DNA of 64,000 nt from assembly GCA_902764875.1 (NCBI GenBank), contig CACWXP010000015.1, positions 1 to 64,000 on the forward strand, read 5' to 3'. Source of the DNA: an uncultured Eubacteriales bacterium (GTDB lineage: Bacteria; Bacillota; Clostridia; Christensenellales; Aristaeellaceae). Position numbers and translations under genes: made by a program. Positions 36,862 to 45,502 of the stretch are shown here, piece by piece. The stretch's first letter is position 1; each line of letters starts with the position of its first letter. Under the pieces are notes generated by a model. That model was not told the origin of the DNA, ran no database searches, and worked only from the letters and a program-made list of their open reading frames with translations.

Positions 36862-38517
36862 ATGAAGAAACTGTTAGCTCTTCTGTTGGCTGCCATGATG
36901 GTTCTCGGCTGCGTTTCCGCGTTTGCCGATGCCGGCAGCGAACCCGACTGGACCGGCTACGACGCCCGCATTGCGGAGATCAAATCGACCACCGACTTTG
37001 CCGCCCGCGAAAAGCTGATGCATGAAGCGGAAGACGAACTGATGGCCACCGGCGCGATCGTTCCGATCTACTACTACAACGACGTGTACATGGCGCGGGA
37101 AGGCCTGACCGGCTACTATTCCAACGCTTATGCCACCAAGTTCTTCATGTATGCCGACTTTGGCGAGAACACCACCCTGCGCCTGCAGCTGGCTTCCGAG
37201 CCGGACAAACTGGATCCCGCTCTGAACAGCTCCGTGGACGGCGCCTGCCTGGCTGCCAACAGCTTCGGCGGACTCTACACCTATGACGCCAACGGCGAAC
37301 TGGCCCCCAACTTCGCGACCGGATATGAAGTGAGCGAAGACGGCCTGACTTACACCTTCACCATCCGTGACGGCCTGAAGTGGTCCGACGGCACGCCCCT
37401 GACCGCCAAGGACTTCGAATATTCCTGGAAGCGCGCTGCCGCTCCTGAAACCGCTGCTGACTACAGCTACATGTTCGACGGCATCAAGGGCTATCCGGAC
37501 GATCTGCAGGCGATTGCCTCCGAAGACGGAAAGACCTTCACCGTGACCCTGAACGCTCCCTGCGCCTACATGCTGGACCTGGCTGCTTTCCCGACCTTCT
37601 TCCCGGTGCAGCAGGCCTGTGTTGAAGCTGCCGCCACCGCGGACAACCCCGGCGCCTGGGCTCTGGAAGCCGGCTTCGTTTCCAGCGGCGCTTTCGTGCT
37701 GGAGAGCTGGGAACACAACAAGTCCATGGTGTATGTGAAGAACCCCAACTACTGGGATGCCGCGAACGTGAAGCTGGAGCGTCTGGAGTTCATGCTGAGC
37801 GATGACGATACGGCTATTTTCGCTGCTTACCAGAACGGTGACCTGGACTTCACGGATTCCGTGCCGACCGACCAGATCGCTTCCCTGCTGGACAACCCCG
37901 AGTTCCACATCGTGGACGAACTGGGCACCTATTACGTGATCTTCAACGTGAAGTCCGACATGTTTGCCGGCAAGACCGTTGAACAGGCTGCCGCGATGCG
38001 GAAGGCGATGGGCCTGCTGATCGACCGTCAGTACATCATTGACACTGTCGGCCAGACCGGACAGAAGATCGCCACCTCCTTCATCCCCGCCGGCATGCTG
38101 GACGGCAACGGCGGCATCTTCAAGGATGCTTCCGCCTGGAACTATCCGAACGGTGCGGACGGATACTTCCCCGAAGAGCCCAATGTGGAAGAAGCGATTG
38201 AACTGCTGAAGAGCGCCGGCTTCGAGTTTGACGCCAACAACATGCTGTCCGCTTCCACCCCGATCGCCTTCGAGTATCTGACCAACAACACCTCCGGTCA
38301 CGTCGCGATCGCTGAGTGCCTGCAGCAGGACTTTGCCCAGATCGGCATCAACATGACGATCAAGTCCATCGACTGGGCCGTGTTCCTGAATGAACGCAAG
38401 GAAGGCAACTTCGGTATCGCCCGTAACGGCTGGATCGCTGACTTCAACGATCCGATCAACATGCTGGAAATGTGGACCACCGTCTCCGGCAACAACGATG
38501 CTCAGTTTGGCCGTTAA
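36862..38517 (+). CDS. Circularly permuted oligopeptide-binding protein (OppA family)
   Basis: This 551-residue family 5 solute-binding protein is arranged in an unusual order. After a signal peptide (MKKLLALLLAAMMVLGCVSAFA), residues about 28-100 correspond to the usual C-terminus of OppA: YDARIAEIKSTTDFAARE, HEAEDEL and AIVPIYYYN align with E. coli OppA FDSIMAETLKVTDEAQR and AIVPVYYYV. The usual mature N-terminus begins only near residue 102 (ENTTLRLQLASEPDKLDPAL) and the usual order then runs to SGNNDAQFGR, exactly where the missing C-terminal segment should start. Total length equals a normal OppA. The frame is intact, with GGAGG upstream and a terminator after it. The VLGC could be a lipobox, but an AFA site follows; anchoring is unclear. 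Confidence 0.9.
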   Translation: MKKLLALLLAAMMVLGCVSAFADAGSEPDWTGYDARIAEIKSTTDFAAREKLMHEAEDELMATGAIVPIYYYNDVYMAREGLTGYYSNAYATKFFMYADFGENTTLRLQLASEPDKLDPALNSSVDGACLAANSFGGLYTYDANGELAPNFATGYEVSEDGLTYTFTIRDGLKWSDGTPLTAKDFEYSWKRAAAPETAADYSYMFDGIKGYPDDLQAIASEDGKTFTVTLNAPCAYMLDLAAFPTFFPVQQACVEAAATADNPGAWALEAGFVSSGAFVLESWEHNKSMVYVKNPNYWDAANVKLERLEFMLSDDDTAIFAAYQNGDLDFTDSVPTDQIASLLDNPEFHIVDELGTYYVIFNVKSDMFAGKTVEQAAAMRKAMGLLIDRQYIIDTVGQTGQKIATSFIPAGMLDGNGGIFKDASAWNYPNGADGYFPEEPNVEEAIELLKSAGFEFDANNMLSASTPIAFEYLTNNTSGHVAIAECLQQDFAQIGINMTIKSIDWAVFLNERKEGNFGIARNGWIADFNDPINMLEMWTTVSGNNDAQFGR

Positions 38518-38541
38518 TCACTGACATCCATCGGTTTTTCA

Positions 38542-38570
38542 GGGGCTGTTGCGAAAGCAACAGCCCCTTT
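38542..38570 (+). terminator. Terminator of the first oligopeptide operon
   Basis: An 11-bp perfect stem (GGGGCTGTTGC 38542-38552, GCAACAGCCCC 38557-38567) with a GAAA loop and TTT. The GNRA-type loop and long stem make it strong. Confidence 0.9.
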
Positions 38571-38636
38571 CCGGTGGCGCGCTTAGCGAGGAAACCGAAT
38601 CCTGAATTGGAAATATGGAAACCGGAGAAAATGCCT

Positions 38637-38780
38637 ATGTCCAAGAACATTGAGCTGAAAGCAATCACAGAGGAAAACTTCATTGACGCATTTAACCTCA
38701 GGCTTGCGCCGGGGCAGGAGGACTTCGTTTCTCACCCGATACGAAGTCTTGCACAGGCATATGTTTACAGGATGCGATGA
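38637..38780 (+). pseudogene. N-terminal remnant of a GNAT acetyltransferase
   Basis: The 47-residue frame from ATG 38637 (MSKNIELKAITEENFIDAFNL, with QEDFVSHPIRSLAQAYVYR) matches the N-terminus of spermidine/aminoglycoside-type GNAT acetyltransferases, which are about 150-180 residues. It stops at a TGA after YVYRMR, and I find no continuation in other frames. CCGGAGAAA precedes the start. The acetyl-CoA binding part is absent, so it is a decayed fragment, probably left when the island at 38.9-40.3 kb was inserted or rearranged. Confidence 0.7.
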
Positions 38781-38860
38781 GTCACAGGTCGTTTCCGGCA
38801 TTATAACGATGTGTAAGGTGGGATGATTCAGAAAACCGTAAAATATGTGACAAATACAGC

Positions 38861-38889
38861 TTGAAAAACCACAATAAATGTGATTAAAT
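38861..38889 (+). promoter_or_regulatory. Promoter of the HipBST-like module, with possible operator
   Basis: TTGAAA (38861-38866), 17-bp spacer and TTAAAT (38884-38889). A small dyad CACA-N5-TGTG (38870-38882) lies between the two elements, where an autorepressor would act. Confidence 0.65.
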
Positions 38890-38913
38890 AGAGATTGAAA
38901 GGAGGCGGGGTTC

Positions 38914-39459
38914 ATGGTTGAGTATATCACACGGGAGTTCATTACGGGAGCGGATCTGCGGGAGATGCGGGCTTTGCTTGGCCTGACGCAAAAGGAGCTG
39001 GCTTCTTTTCTGCGCTGTTCCAAGCGGACGGTGGAGAACTGGGAAACCAAGGCGGAGAAAATCACCGGCCCTCTGGTACCGCTGCTTGAAATATTGATCC
39101 GCCATCCGGAACAGGTGAAAGCGCTTGAACTGCCACAGGAACGGCTGAAGCTCCGTCTTTGGTATTATTATGAACGTCAGGTATGCACCATTATTGATGT
39201 CGATGAATTAAGGCAGATGGTTTCCATCCGGAATTACACAAATAATCCGCTGATGCGTGCCTTTGGGATTAATACAGAACCGACGTTTGAGGATTATAAG
39301 GAATTTCTCGCATCCAGATGCTTTCCGGAGTCCAGAGATAAAATGAAGCTCCAGTTGAAAGAACTCGGGATTCCGTTTTACGATCCGCTCCTGATCATTG
39401 AAAAAACAGAAGGCCGCATGGCTGACGATCATTTTTGGATTCGGATAGACAGGGGGTGA
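38914..39459 (+). CDS. HTH antitoxin fused to a HipS-like domain
   Basis: This 181-residue protein has an XRE-type helix-turn-helix at about 11-62 (LREMRALLGLTQKELASFLRCSKRTVENWE). The C-terminal part (about 83-181) has a beta-rich start (LWYYYERQVCTIIDVDE) and a motif YKEFLASRCFPESRDKMKLQL ending DDHFWIRI. Such a module resembles the N-terminal subdomain of HipA kinases, which is a separate HipS antitoxin in HipBST systems. It probably represses its own promoter and restrains the kinase 5 bp downstream. Base composition is AT-richer than flanking operons. GGAGG precedes the ATG. The antitoxin role is inferred from context. Confidence 0.75.
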   Translation: MVEYITREFITGADLREMRALLGLTQKELASFLRCSKRTVENWETKAEKITGPLVPLLEILIRHPEQVKALELPQERLKLRLWYYYERQVCTIIDVDELRQMVSIRNYTNNPLMRAFGINTEPTFEDYKEFLASRCFPESRDKMKLQLKELGIPFYDPLLIIEKTEGRMADDHFWIRIDRG

Positions 39460-39464
39460 CGTAA

Positions 39465-40271
39465 ATGACAGAATTTTTCAGCGAGGAAATTCAGATGCAG
39501 AATCGCCGTTCTTCCAAGGGAAATCAGTTGAAATTCGAACGGAATCATGTTTGGTATAAAGCAGACTACCTAGGTTATGAAGGACTTGTGGAGTATGTTG
39601 TTTCAAAGCTGCTTCGATATTCTTCGCTGCAGGGCTTGGAATATGTTGATTATGAACTGGAACAGATCACCTATAATGGTCAGGTGTTCAATGCGTGCAA
39701 AAGCCAGGACTTTACAGGTGGATGGCAGCTGATTACATTGGAACGTCTTCTGACACAGGTATTTGGAAGGGGACTGAACCAGGTTGTATATGCGATTGAA
39801 GACCATACGGAACGACTGAAAAAGCTGACAGAACTGGTCGAACAAGTGACCGGGATTAGGGACTTCGGAATGTATATGGTCAAGCTGATCACCATCGATA
39901 CTTTTTTCCTGAATGAAGACCGGCATGCGCACAATCTGGCAGTTTTGACGAAAGATTTGAAAGAATTCAGACTTTGTCCTGTCTTTGATAACGGCGCGGC
40001 GCTCCTGTCAGATACGATGCTGGACTATCCGGAAGGAAGGGATCCCTTACAGATGAAGCATCAGGCGAAACCAAAGACATTCTGCGACTCTTTTGATGAA
40101 CAGCTGGATATTGCGGAAGCGCTGTACGGAATGCAGATGCGTTTTCAATTTGGATATAATGAGGTAAAGGCGATTCTGGATCAGGCGGATATTTACACTG
40201 CTGAAATCCGCAAACGGGTATTGGATCTGGTGATGTCCCAGAAGTCCCAATATCAGTATCTGTTCACCTGA
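39465..40271 (+). CDS. HipT-like serine/threonine kinase toxin
   Basis: This 268-residue protein has the HipA kinase core without the N-terminal subdomain. Visible elements: RRSSKGNQLKF (S16, S17, G19), like the Ser-containing glycine-rich loop of HipT; K32 in WYKADY; the catalytic loop FLNEDRHAHN (N150, D152, N157); and the metal-binding DNG at 175-177. HipA and HipT phosphorylate aminoacyl-tRNA synthetases (GltX, TrpS) and halt growth; the target here is unknown. The gene follows its partner after 5 bp with AGGGGGTGA upstream. AT-rich base composition points to horizontal transfer. Confidence 0.78.
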   Translation: MTEFFSEEIQMQNRRSSKGNQLKFERNHVWYKADYLGYEGLVEYVVSKLLRYSSLQGLEYVDYELEQITYNGQVFNACKSQDFTGGWQLITLERLLTQVFGRGLNQVVYAIEDHTERLKKLTELVEQVTGIRDFGMYMVKLITIDTFFLNEDRHAHNLAVLTKDLKEFRLCPVFDNGAALLSDTMLDYPEGRDPLQMKHQAKPKTFCDSFDEQLDIAEALYGMQMRFQFGYNEVKAILDQADIYTAEIRKRVLDLVMSQKSQYQYLFT

Positions 40272-40538
40272 AACATTTTTCCGCCCGCTGCAGAGGCAAC
40301 TGGAAAAACCGATTCGCTATAATATATTGCAACCGGAAAAGGTCTGTGACGCACGGGAACAGCCGGAATATCAACGATAGATCCCGCAATCGTCCGAGCT
40401 TCGGTATCATTCGGAGAAAGCATCATAAAGGGTATTGTTCAGCAACTGATTAACGAAAAGTGGGACAAAACCCCTCAAAATTTACATATATATATGGGGG
40501 AACTTTTTCCCGGGACAAAACGCAGGAGGAAACGGAAC

Positions 40539-40613
40539 ATGAACGACGGGATCAGCGCAGGCGAACGGATGATGAAACAGCCGGTTTTGAAGAGGGTAAA
40601 AAAATTTTTTTGA
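40539..40613 (+). CDS. Possible 24-residue cationic peptide
   Basis: ATG at 40539 is preceded by AGGAGGA at ideal spacing and opens a frame of 24 codons ending in TGA (40611-40613). The peptide starts MNDGISAGERMMK and ends VLKRVKKFF, basic and amphipathic at its C-terminus. There is no recognised family, and such a short frame may be chance; the ribosome site is the main argument. It could also be a leader peptide or a remnant of a transferred region. Confidence 0.3.
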   Translation: MNDGISAGERMMKQPVLKRVKKFF

Positions 40614-40854
40614 AAACGCACGGAATCAATCCAGTCCAGGGTTACAGTCCAAAATGTTCAATTGAAATTTCGGAAAAGAAGCTGCGGTGAAAGTATCGGA
40701 AGAAAAACACACCGGATTGTTTTTTTGGTGTATTTTGGGTACAGGGAAAGGCGAGGCAGGAAAAAACCACACCATTTTGCGCTCTTCCCCGGTTTTTTAT
40801 ACCATATGAGGGTTGCGGCTCCGAAAACGTTACCATGAACGCAGAGAAAAGGAT

Positions 40855-40883
40855 TTGCAAAAAAAACGGCGGTATGATATCAT
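40855..40883 (+). promoter_or_regulatory. Candidate promoter of the second oligopeptide operon
   Basis: TTGCAA (40855-40860), 17-bp spacer and TATCAT (40878-40883), or alternatively TATGAT at 40873 with a short spacer. Choice between them is uncertain. Confidence 0.45.
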
Positions 40884-40923
40884 TTTTCAGTGCTCTTTCT
40901 GTGGGTGAATCAGAAATGTGTAC

Positions 40924-40946
40924 CCGTTGAAGAGATCATTCAACGG
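40924..40946 (+). promoter_or_regulatory. Leader hairpin before the second oppA
   Basis: CCGTTGAA (40924-40931) and TTCAACGG (40939-40946) form a perfect 8-bp stem followed by TGTTTGTTT, 66 bases before the start codon. Confidence 0.55.
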
Positions 40947-41012
40947 TGTTTGTTTATTTGTATTATCCGGGCGGAAAGTCCGTGTAATAAAATCAAAATG
41001 GAGGTATCTACC

Positions 41013-42962
41013 ATGAAAAAGATCCTTTCCCTGGTTCTGGCGATCGCTCTCGTGCTGGGATGCATGAGCTTCGCCGCGGCTGAAGAAGCTGGCACTGACA
41101 CCTATAAGATGATCGACAGCTTCGACATCACCACGCTGGACTATGTTTTCAACAACAAGTCCTCCAACGGTGACTATCTGTGCAACTTTATTGAAGGCCT
41201 GCTCACGCAGGACTCTCACGGGAAACTGATCCCCGGCATGGCTTCTGAGTGGACCCACAATGAAGACGCCAGCGAGTGGACCTTCACGATCCGCGACGAC
41301 GCCGTCTGGTCCACCAGCGAAGGCGAAGTATACGACAACGTGAAGGCGGAAGACTTTGTGACCGGTATGCAGCATGCTGTGGCCACTGATTCCGAAACCC
41401 TCGGTCTGGTTGAAGGCCTGATCGTCGGTCTGAAGGAATACAGAGCCGGCACCGGCACCTGGGACGACGTCGGCATCAAAGCTGACGGCAACAAACTGAC
41501 CTACACCCTGACCCAGAGCTGCGCCTATTTCGACGGCATGACCACTTATTCCATCCTGTGGCCCATCAATGCCGAGTTCCTTGAATCCCAGGGTGACAAG
41601 TTCGGCGCTGTGGAAGCTTCCAGCATTCTGTACAACGGTGCCTACATCCTGTCCTCTCTGGTTTCCGCCCAGGAAGTTCGTTTCGACGCGAACCCCAACT
41701 ACTATGACAAGGACAATGTCTTTGTTCAGCACGTTGTGGTTTCCTACTATGACGGTAACGACCCCGCCCAGAACTTCAACATGTTCGTTCAGGGTGAAGT
41801 AACTTCGACCGCCATCAACTCTTCCCTGCCGGATGTTGTGAAGAAGGCTGACGAACTGTATGCCGACAATCAGTACAGGAGCCTGACGACGGCCACCTCC
41901 TACTGGGGCGCCTTCAACTTCGACCGTCAGTCCTATGCCCTGTACAACGATCCTTCCGTTTCAACCACCACCAAGGATGACGCGCAGAAGGCCGATGCCA
42001 AGGCTGCGATCCTGAACAAGTATTTCCGCCTGGCTATCTATGCGGCATACTCCACCAAGGCCACCCAGGCTGTGACCAAGGGCGAGGAAAGAGCGCTGGA
42101 TGCTGCCCGCAACACGCTGGTACCCTACACCTTCGCTATCACCAGCGACGGCCGCAGCTACGGTTCCATCCTGACCAAGTATGTTGAAGAACTCGAGCCC
42201 GAATTTGCCGGCATCGACCTGAACGACGGTCAGGACGCCTGGTACAATCCCGAAAGAGCTCAGAAGTTCGCTGCAAAGGCCAAGGAAGAACTGGGCGACA
42301 CGATCAGCAGCTGGCCGATCATCCTGGACTACCCGGTATACGCTGCCAGCGAAAACCAGAAGAATGCCGCCCTGGCGATGAAGGATTCCATCGAAAAGGC
42401 AATCGGCGACTATGTACAGGTGAACCTGGTCTATCTGGAAGGCAACTCTTCCGTTTACTATTCCGCGTTCTACACTGTGCCCACCGGTGAAGACAACTCC
42501 ATTGACTTCTCCTTCGGCGCCGGCTGGGGTCCTGACTACGGCGACCCGCTGACCTACATCCACTGCTTCGACGCCCTGGAAGGCGACATGCTGAACTACT
42601 CCGGCCTGAACATGGCCAGCGAGACCGAAAGCGAATCCGGCAAAGCCGCCAAGGAAGCAATCGGCCTGTATGCGATCCAGGAAGTGATGGATCAGGCGAT
42701 TAAGGCTGTCGGCGACGAGCGTATTGAGCTGTTTGCGAAGTGCGAAGCGATGCTGCTGACCGGCGGCATCCTGCGTCCCTACAGCACCAGCGGCGCGAAC
42801 CTGATGGTGAGCAAGGTTGTTCCTTTCACTGCCGGCTACGGTCTGTACGGTCAGGCTTCCTACAATATGGTTCCTTACTTCAAGTATATGAAACTGCAGA
42901 GCGAGCCTGTAACCACCGAACAGTACGAGGCAGCCAAGGAAGCCTGGTTCGCCGGTGAATAA
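41013..42962 (+). CDS. Oligopeptide-binding protein (OppA/AmiA family)
   Basis: This 649-residue extracellular protein delivers peptides to the permease encoded downstream. The signal peptide MKKILSLVLAIALVLGCMSF holds a VLGC that may be a lipobox. The usual family order is kept: N-terminal YKMIDSFDITTLDYVF, then WTFTIRDDAVWS, and a C-terminal ERIELFAKCEAMLL with the final YFKYMKL. This normal order contrasts with the permuted protein at 36862. Length is close to AmiA/OppA of streptococci and clostridia. The start at 41013 has TGGAGG upstream; the longer upstream frame covers the leader hairpin and is rejected. Confidence 0.93.
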   Translation: MKKILSLVLAIALVLGCMSFAAAEEAGTDTYKMIDSFDITTLDYVFNNKSSNGDYLCNFIEGLLTQDSHGKLIPGMASEWTHNEDASEWTFTIRDDAVWSTSEGEVYDNVKAEDFVTGMQHAVATDSETLGLVEGLIVGLKEYRAGTGTWDDVGIKADGNKLTYTLTQSCAYFDGMTTYSILWPINAEFLESQGDKFGAVEASSILYNGAYILSSLVSAQEVRFDANPNYYDKDNVFVQHVVVSYYDGNDPAQNFNMFVQGEVTSTAINSSLPDVVKKADELYADNQYRSLTTATSYWGAFNFDRQSYALYNDPSVSTTTKDDAQKADAKAAILNKYFRLAIYAAYSTKATQAVTKGEERALDAARNTLVPYTFAITSDGRSYGSILTKYVEELEPEFAGIDLNDGQDAWYNPERAQKFAAKAKEELGDTISSWPIILDYPVYAASENQKNAALAMKDSIEKAIGDYVQVNLVYLEGNSSVYYSAFYTVPTGEDNSIDFSFGAGWGPDYGDPLTYIHCFDALEGDMLNYSGLNMASETESESGKAAKEAIGLYAIQEVMDQAIKAVGDERIELFAKCEAMLLTGGILRPYSTSGANLMVSKVVPFTAGYGLYGQASYNMVPYFKYMKLQSEPVTTEQYEAAKEAWFAGE

Positions 42963-43007
42963 TCAGATATCCGAAGGATAACTTGATTTTGGTCAGATAA
43001 AAATGGC

Positions 43008-43037
43008 GGAAGCCGGAAGAGCAATCTCCCGGCTTCC
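43008..43037 (+). promoter_or_regulatory. Intercistronic hairpin in the second oligopeptide operon
   Basis: GGAAGCCGG (43008-43016) and CCGGCTTCC (43029-43037) form a 9-bp stem without a T-run between the binding-protein and permease genes. This is likely a 3' stabiliser for the abundant oppA mRNA. Confidence 0.65.
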
Positions 43038-43064
43038 GTCGTTCCCTACAGGAAGGTTGACTGT

Positions 43065-44564
43065 ATGAAAAAGGGCTACATTCTGAAGCGATTGCTTCGT
43101 TCGCTGATCTCCATTCTGGTGATTATGCTGGTTGTTTTCATTCTCGTGTATACGCTGATTCCACGGGATAATATTTTCTTTGAGGATGCAACATACCGTA
43201 AACTGGGTGGCAAGCCGGACGAAAAAACGGACTATGTCTATAACACCTGGGCCAGATTGGGCTATCTTGACTATGTCAAGATTAATGATTACTGTCTTGA
43301 AAAATATGAAGCAGGCAGCGAGGAAATGAAAAAAGCCGTGCTGCCGGATTCTCAGGAGACAGCGAATTTTGTTGCCCTGTATGAATCCAAAGGATATACG
43401 GTCGAATACATGAAAGTCAGCGGACAGGCATACGCTTATAAAGATATACCTGTGATTCAGCGGCTGGCGACATGGTTCGGCAATCTGATCCAGATTGACC
43501 ATGTGAACCGGGTACAGGACCCGAATAATCCGGATCTGGAGCGGAAGATTTATTTCGGCACGACGCCGACCGGCGGGTGGGCCATTATCGGAAGCGGAAC
43601 CTATCACAAGTATCTGTTATATACAGATTCGCATTTCCCGTTTATTCATCAGAATTTTATCACCCTTAACATGGGTAATTCCTATCCGACTTATCAGGGA
43701 CTGGAAGCATTATCAGTCATGTTCTCTCCCCAGGGAACAGAAGTCAAACGTGATGTCACGTTCGAGACAGGGGAAACAGCCTCATCAGCCATTAACTTCG
43801 GAACCCTTACCTACAAAGAGAATCTTGACCGAATGGACAAGAAAAAGTTCGTGGACCATTACGCAAACTATACCACCTTCAAAGATCAGGCGTCCATGGT
43901 GGGCACTTCTTTTACGATGGGTATTTTTGCGATGCTGCTGGCATACGGTATCGGCCTTCCGGTCGGCATGGCAATGGCCAGAAACAAGGACGGCGTGATT
44001 GATAAGCTGGGTATGCTCTTCATCATCTTTATCACCTCCGTGCCGTCTCTGGCATATATTTACATTTTCCGTTATCTCGGCACGACGATTTTCGGCCTGC
44101 CTTCCATTTTCACAACGTTCGGCCCCTCGGATATCCGCAGCTGGATCCTTCCGATTATCTCCCTTGCCCTTCCGTCCATTTCATCCCTGATGCTGTGGAT
44201 CAGAAGGTACGTGGTGGATCAGTCCAATTCCGACTATGTCAAATTTGCCAAAGCCAAGGGACTGAGCCGGAAGGAGATCTTCAGGAGACATATCTTCAAA
44301 AACGCCAGCATTCCGATTGTGCACGGGATTCCAAGCTCGCTGGCGGCCTGCATCACAGGCGCCATCATTACTGAGGCCATCTATTCCGTGGGCGGCATGG
44401 GAAAAATGCTGCCGAATGCCATCAACCAGTACAATAACGTCATGATTGTCGCGCTGACTTTCCTGTTTTCGACGATCTCCGTTGTTTCCGTGCTCCTCGG
44501 AGATATCATCCTGACAAAGGTAGATCCGCGCATCTCATTAACCGAGAAGGCAGGTAGATCATAA
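43065..44564 (+). CDS. Oligopeptide ABC permease, AmiC/OppB type with large external domain
   Basis: This 499-residue permease starts with one helix (about 10-32), followed by an external domain of about 240 residues (rich in Tyr, Asp and Lys) and then the five-helix core beginning near MVGTSFTMGIFAMLLAYGIG. The loop SDYVKFAKAKGLSRKEIFRRHIFKNASIP contacts the ATPases. The architecture and length match AmiC of Streptococcus rather than E. coli OppB (306 residues). Its stop overlaps the next start (TAATG). Confidence 0.92.
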   Translation: MKKGYILKRLLRSLISILVIMLVVFILVYTLIPRDNIFFEDATYRKLGGKPDEKTDYVYNTWARLGYLDYVKINDYCLEKYEAGSEEMKKAVLPDSQETANFVALYESKGYTVEYMKVSGQAYAYKDIPVIQRLATWFGNLIQIDHVNRVQDPNNPDLERKIYFGTTPTGGWAIIGSGTYHKYLLYTDSHFPFIHQNFITLNMGNSYPTYQGLEALSVMFSPQGTEVKRDVTFETGETASSAINFGTLTYKENLDRMDKKKFVDHYANYTTFKDQASMVGTSFTMGIFAMLLAYGIGLPVGMAMARNKDGVIDKLGMLFIIFITSVPSLAYIYIFRYLGTTIFGLPSIFTTFGPSDIRSWILPIISLALPSISSLMLWIRRYVVDQSNSDYVKFAKAKGLSRKEIFRRHIFKNASIPIVHGIPSSLAACITGAIITEAIYSVGGMGKMLPNAINQYNNVMIVALTFLFSTISVVSVLLGDIILTKVDPRISLTEKAGRS

Positions 44565-45493
44565 TGGAAAGAATTTCAGAAGACAATCTGTTTGAATTTG
44601 CGACCTTTGACGAAAAGGAATCGGAGCATATTGCCGCTCCCCGGTATTCCTACTGGAAATCCGTGTGGCGCACATTCTTTAAAAGCAAGGTGACGGTTTT
44701 TCTGTCCGTCTTTGTGATTGTTCTGGTTGCTTTCGCCCTGATCCAGCCTCTGCAATCCGGTTATTCTCCGACCGTGGCGCCGAACATTAACAATGCGGAT
44801 ATGAAATATCTTCCGCCCAGCGCGGAACATATTTTCGGAACCGACAATATCGGAAACGAAGTCTGGGACGTGGTATGGGCAGGCGCAAGGAACTCCATTA
44901 TTGTCAGCTTTGTCAGTACCGCCATCATTATGGTAGTTGGCATTCTTGTCGGAGCCATATGGGGTTTCAGCAAAAAGATGGATAAATGGATGATTGAGGT
45001 TTACAACGTGGTTGCAAACGTTCCTTATCTCCTGCTGGCCATGGTGCTGTCCTATGTGCTGGGCGCCGGACTTGGAACGCTGATTTTTGTCATGACCTGT
45101 ATTGACTGGATCTATGTTGCATATTTTATCCGTACCCAGGTGATGATCATCCGTGACCGAGAATACAATATGGCCAGTAAATGTCTGGGAACCAAGACAT
45201 TTACCATGATCGTCAAGAACATTCTTCCGTATCTTGTTTCCGTCATTGTGACATACATCTCCCGTGAAATTCCCGGGCTGATTTCCTACGAAGTATTCCT
45301 TTCCTATCTGGGTCTGGGTCTTGGTACCAACTATGCCTCTCTGGGCCGGACGATTTCACAGTATAAATCATTCATGACCGGGTATCCTCATCTGTTCTGG
45401 ATTCCTGTACTGGTTCTGGCGGCCATTGCGATTTCCCTGTATGTGGTCGGACAGAAACTGGCGGATGCGACGGATCCGCGGACACATCGGTAG
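44564..45493 (+). CDS. Oligopeptide ABC permease, OppC/AmiD type
   Basis: This 309-residue permease has an N-terminal tail, the OppC first helix (KVTVFLSVFVIVLVAFALIQPL), the HIFGTDNIGNEVWDVVWAGARNS segment and the core helices. The ATPase-contact loop is REYNMASKCLGTKTFTMIVKNILP. Translation is coupled to the preceding gene by a one-base overlap. The end (LADATDPRTHR) is typical of the family. oppD follows 9 bp later. Confidence 0.93.
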   Translation: MERISEDNLFEFATFDEKESEHIAAPRYSYWKSVWRTFFKSKVTVFLSVFVIVLVAFALIQPLQSGYSPTVAPNINNADMKYLPPSAEHIFGTDNIGNEVWDVVWAGARNSIIVSFVSTAIIMVVGILVGAIWGFSKKMDKWMIEVYNVVANVPYLLLAMVLSYVLGAGLGTLIFVMTCIDWIYVAYFIRTQVMIIRDREYNMASKCLGTKTFTMIVKNILPYLVSVIVTYISREIPGLISYEVFLSYLGLGLGTNYASLGRTISQYKSFMTGYPHLFWIPVLVLAAIAISLYVVGQKLADATDPRTHR

Positions 45494-45502
45494 GAGGCAG
45501 GC

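Larger units (their letters stand above)
40272..41012. other. 740-bp AT-rich intergenic region
   Basis: Between the kinase gene and the second oligopeptide operon. It holds poly-A/T tracts, the ATATATAT run near 40488, a small peptide frame with a good ribosome site (40539-40613), an imperfect inverted repeat around 40690-40730 (AAACACACC and GGTGTATTTT) and a leader hairpin near 40930. No tRNA, no larger gene with convincing codon use. Confidence 0.6.

Noticed and set aside
40460..40690. 76-codon frame in the AT-rich gap
   Set aside because: No ribosome site, charged low-complexity product; the overlapping 24-codon frame has the better start signal.
40642..40860. 72-codon minus-strand frame in the same gap
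   Set aside because: No ribosome site and no family resemblance; it covers an inverted repeat.
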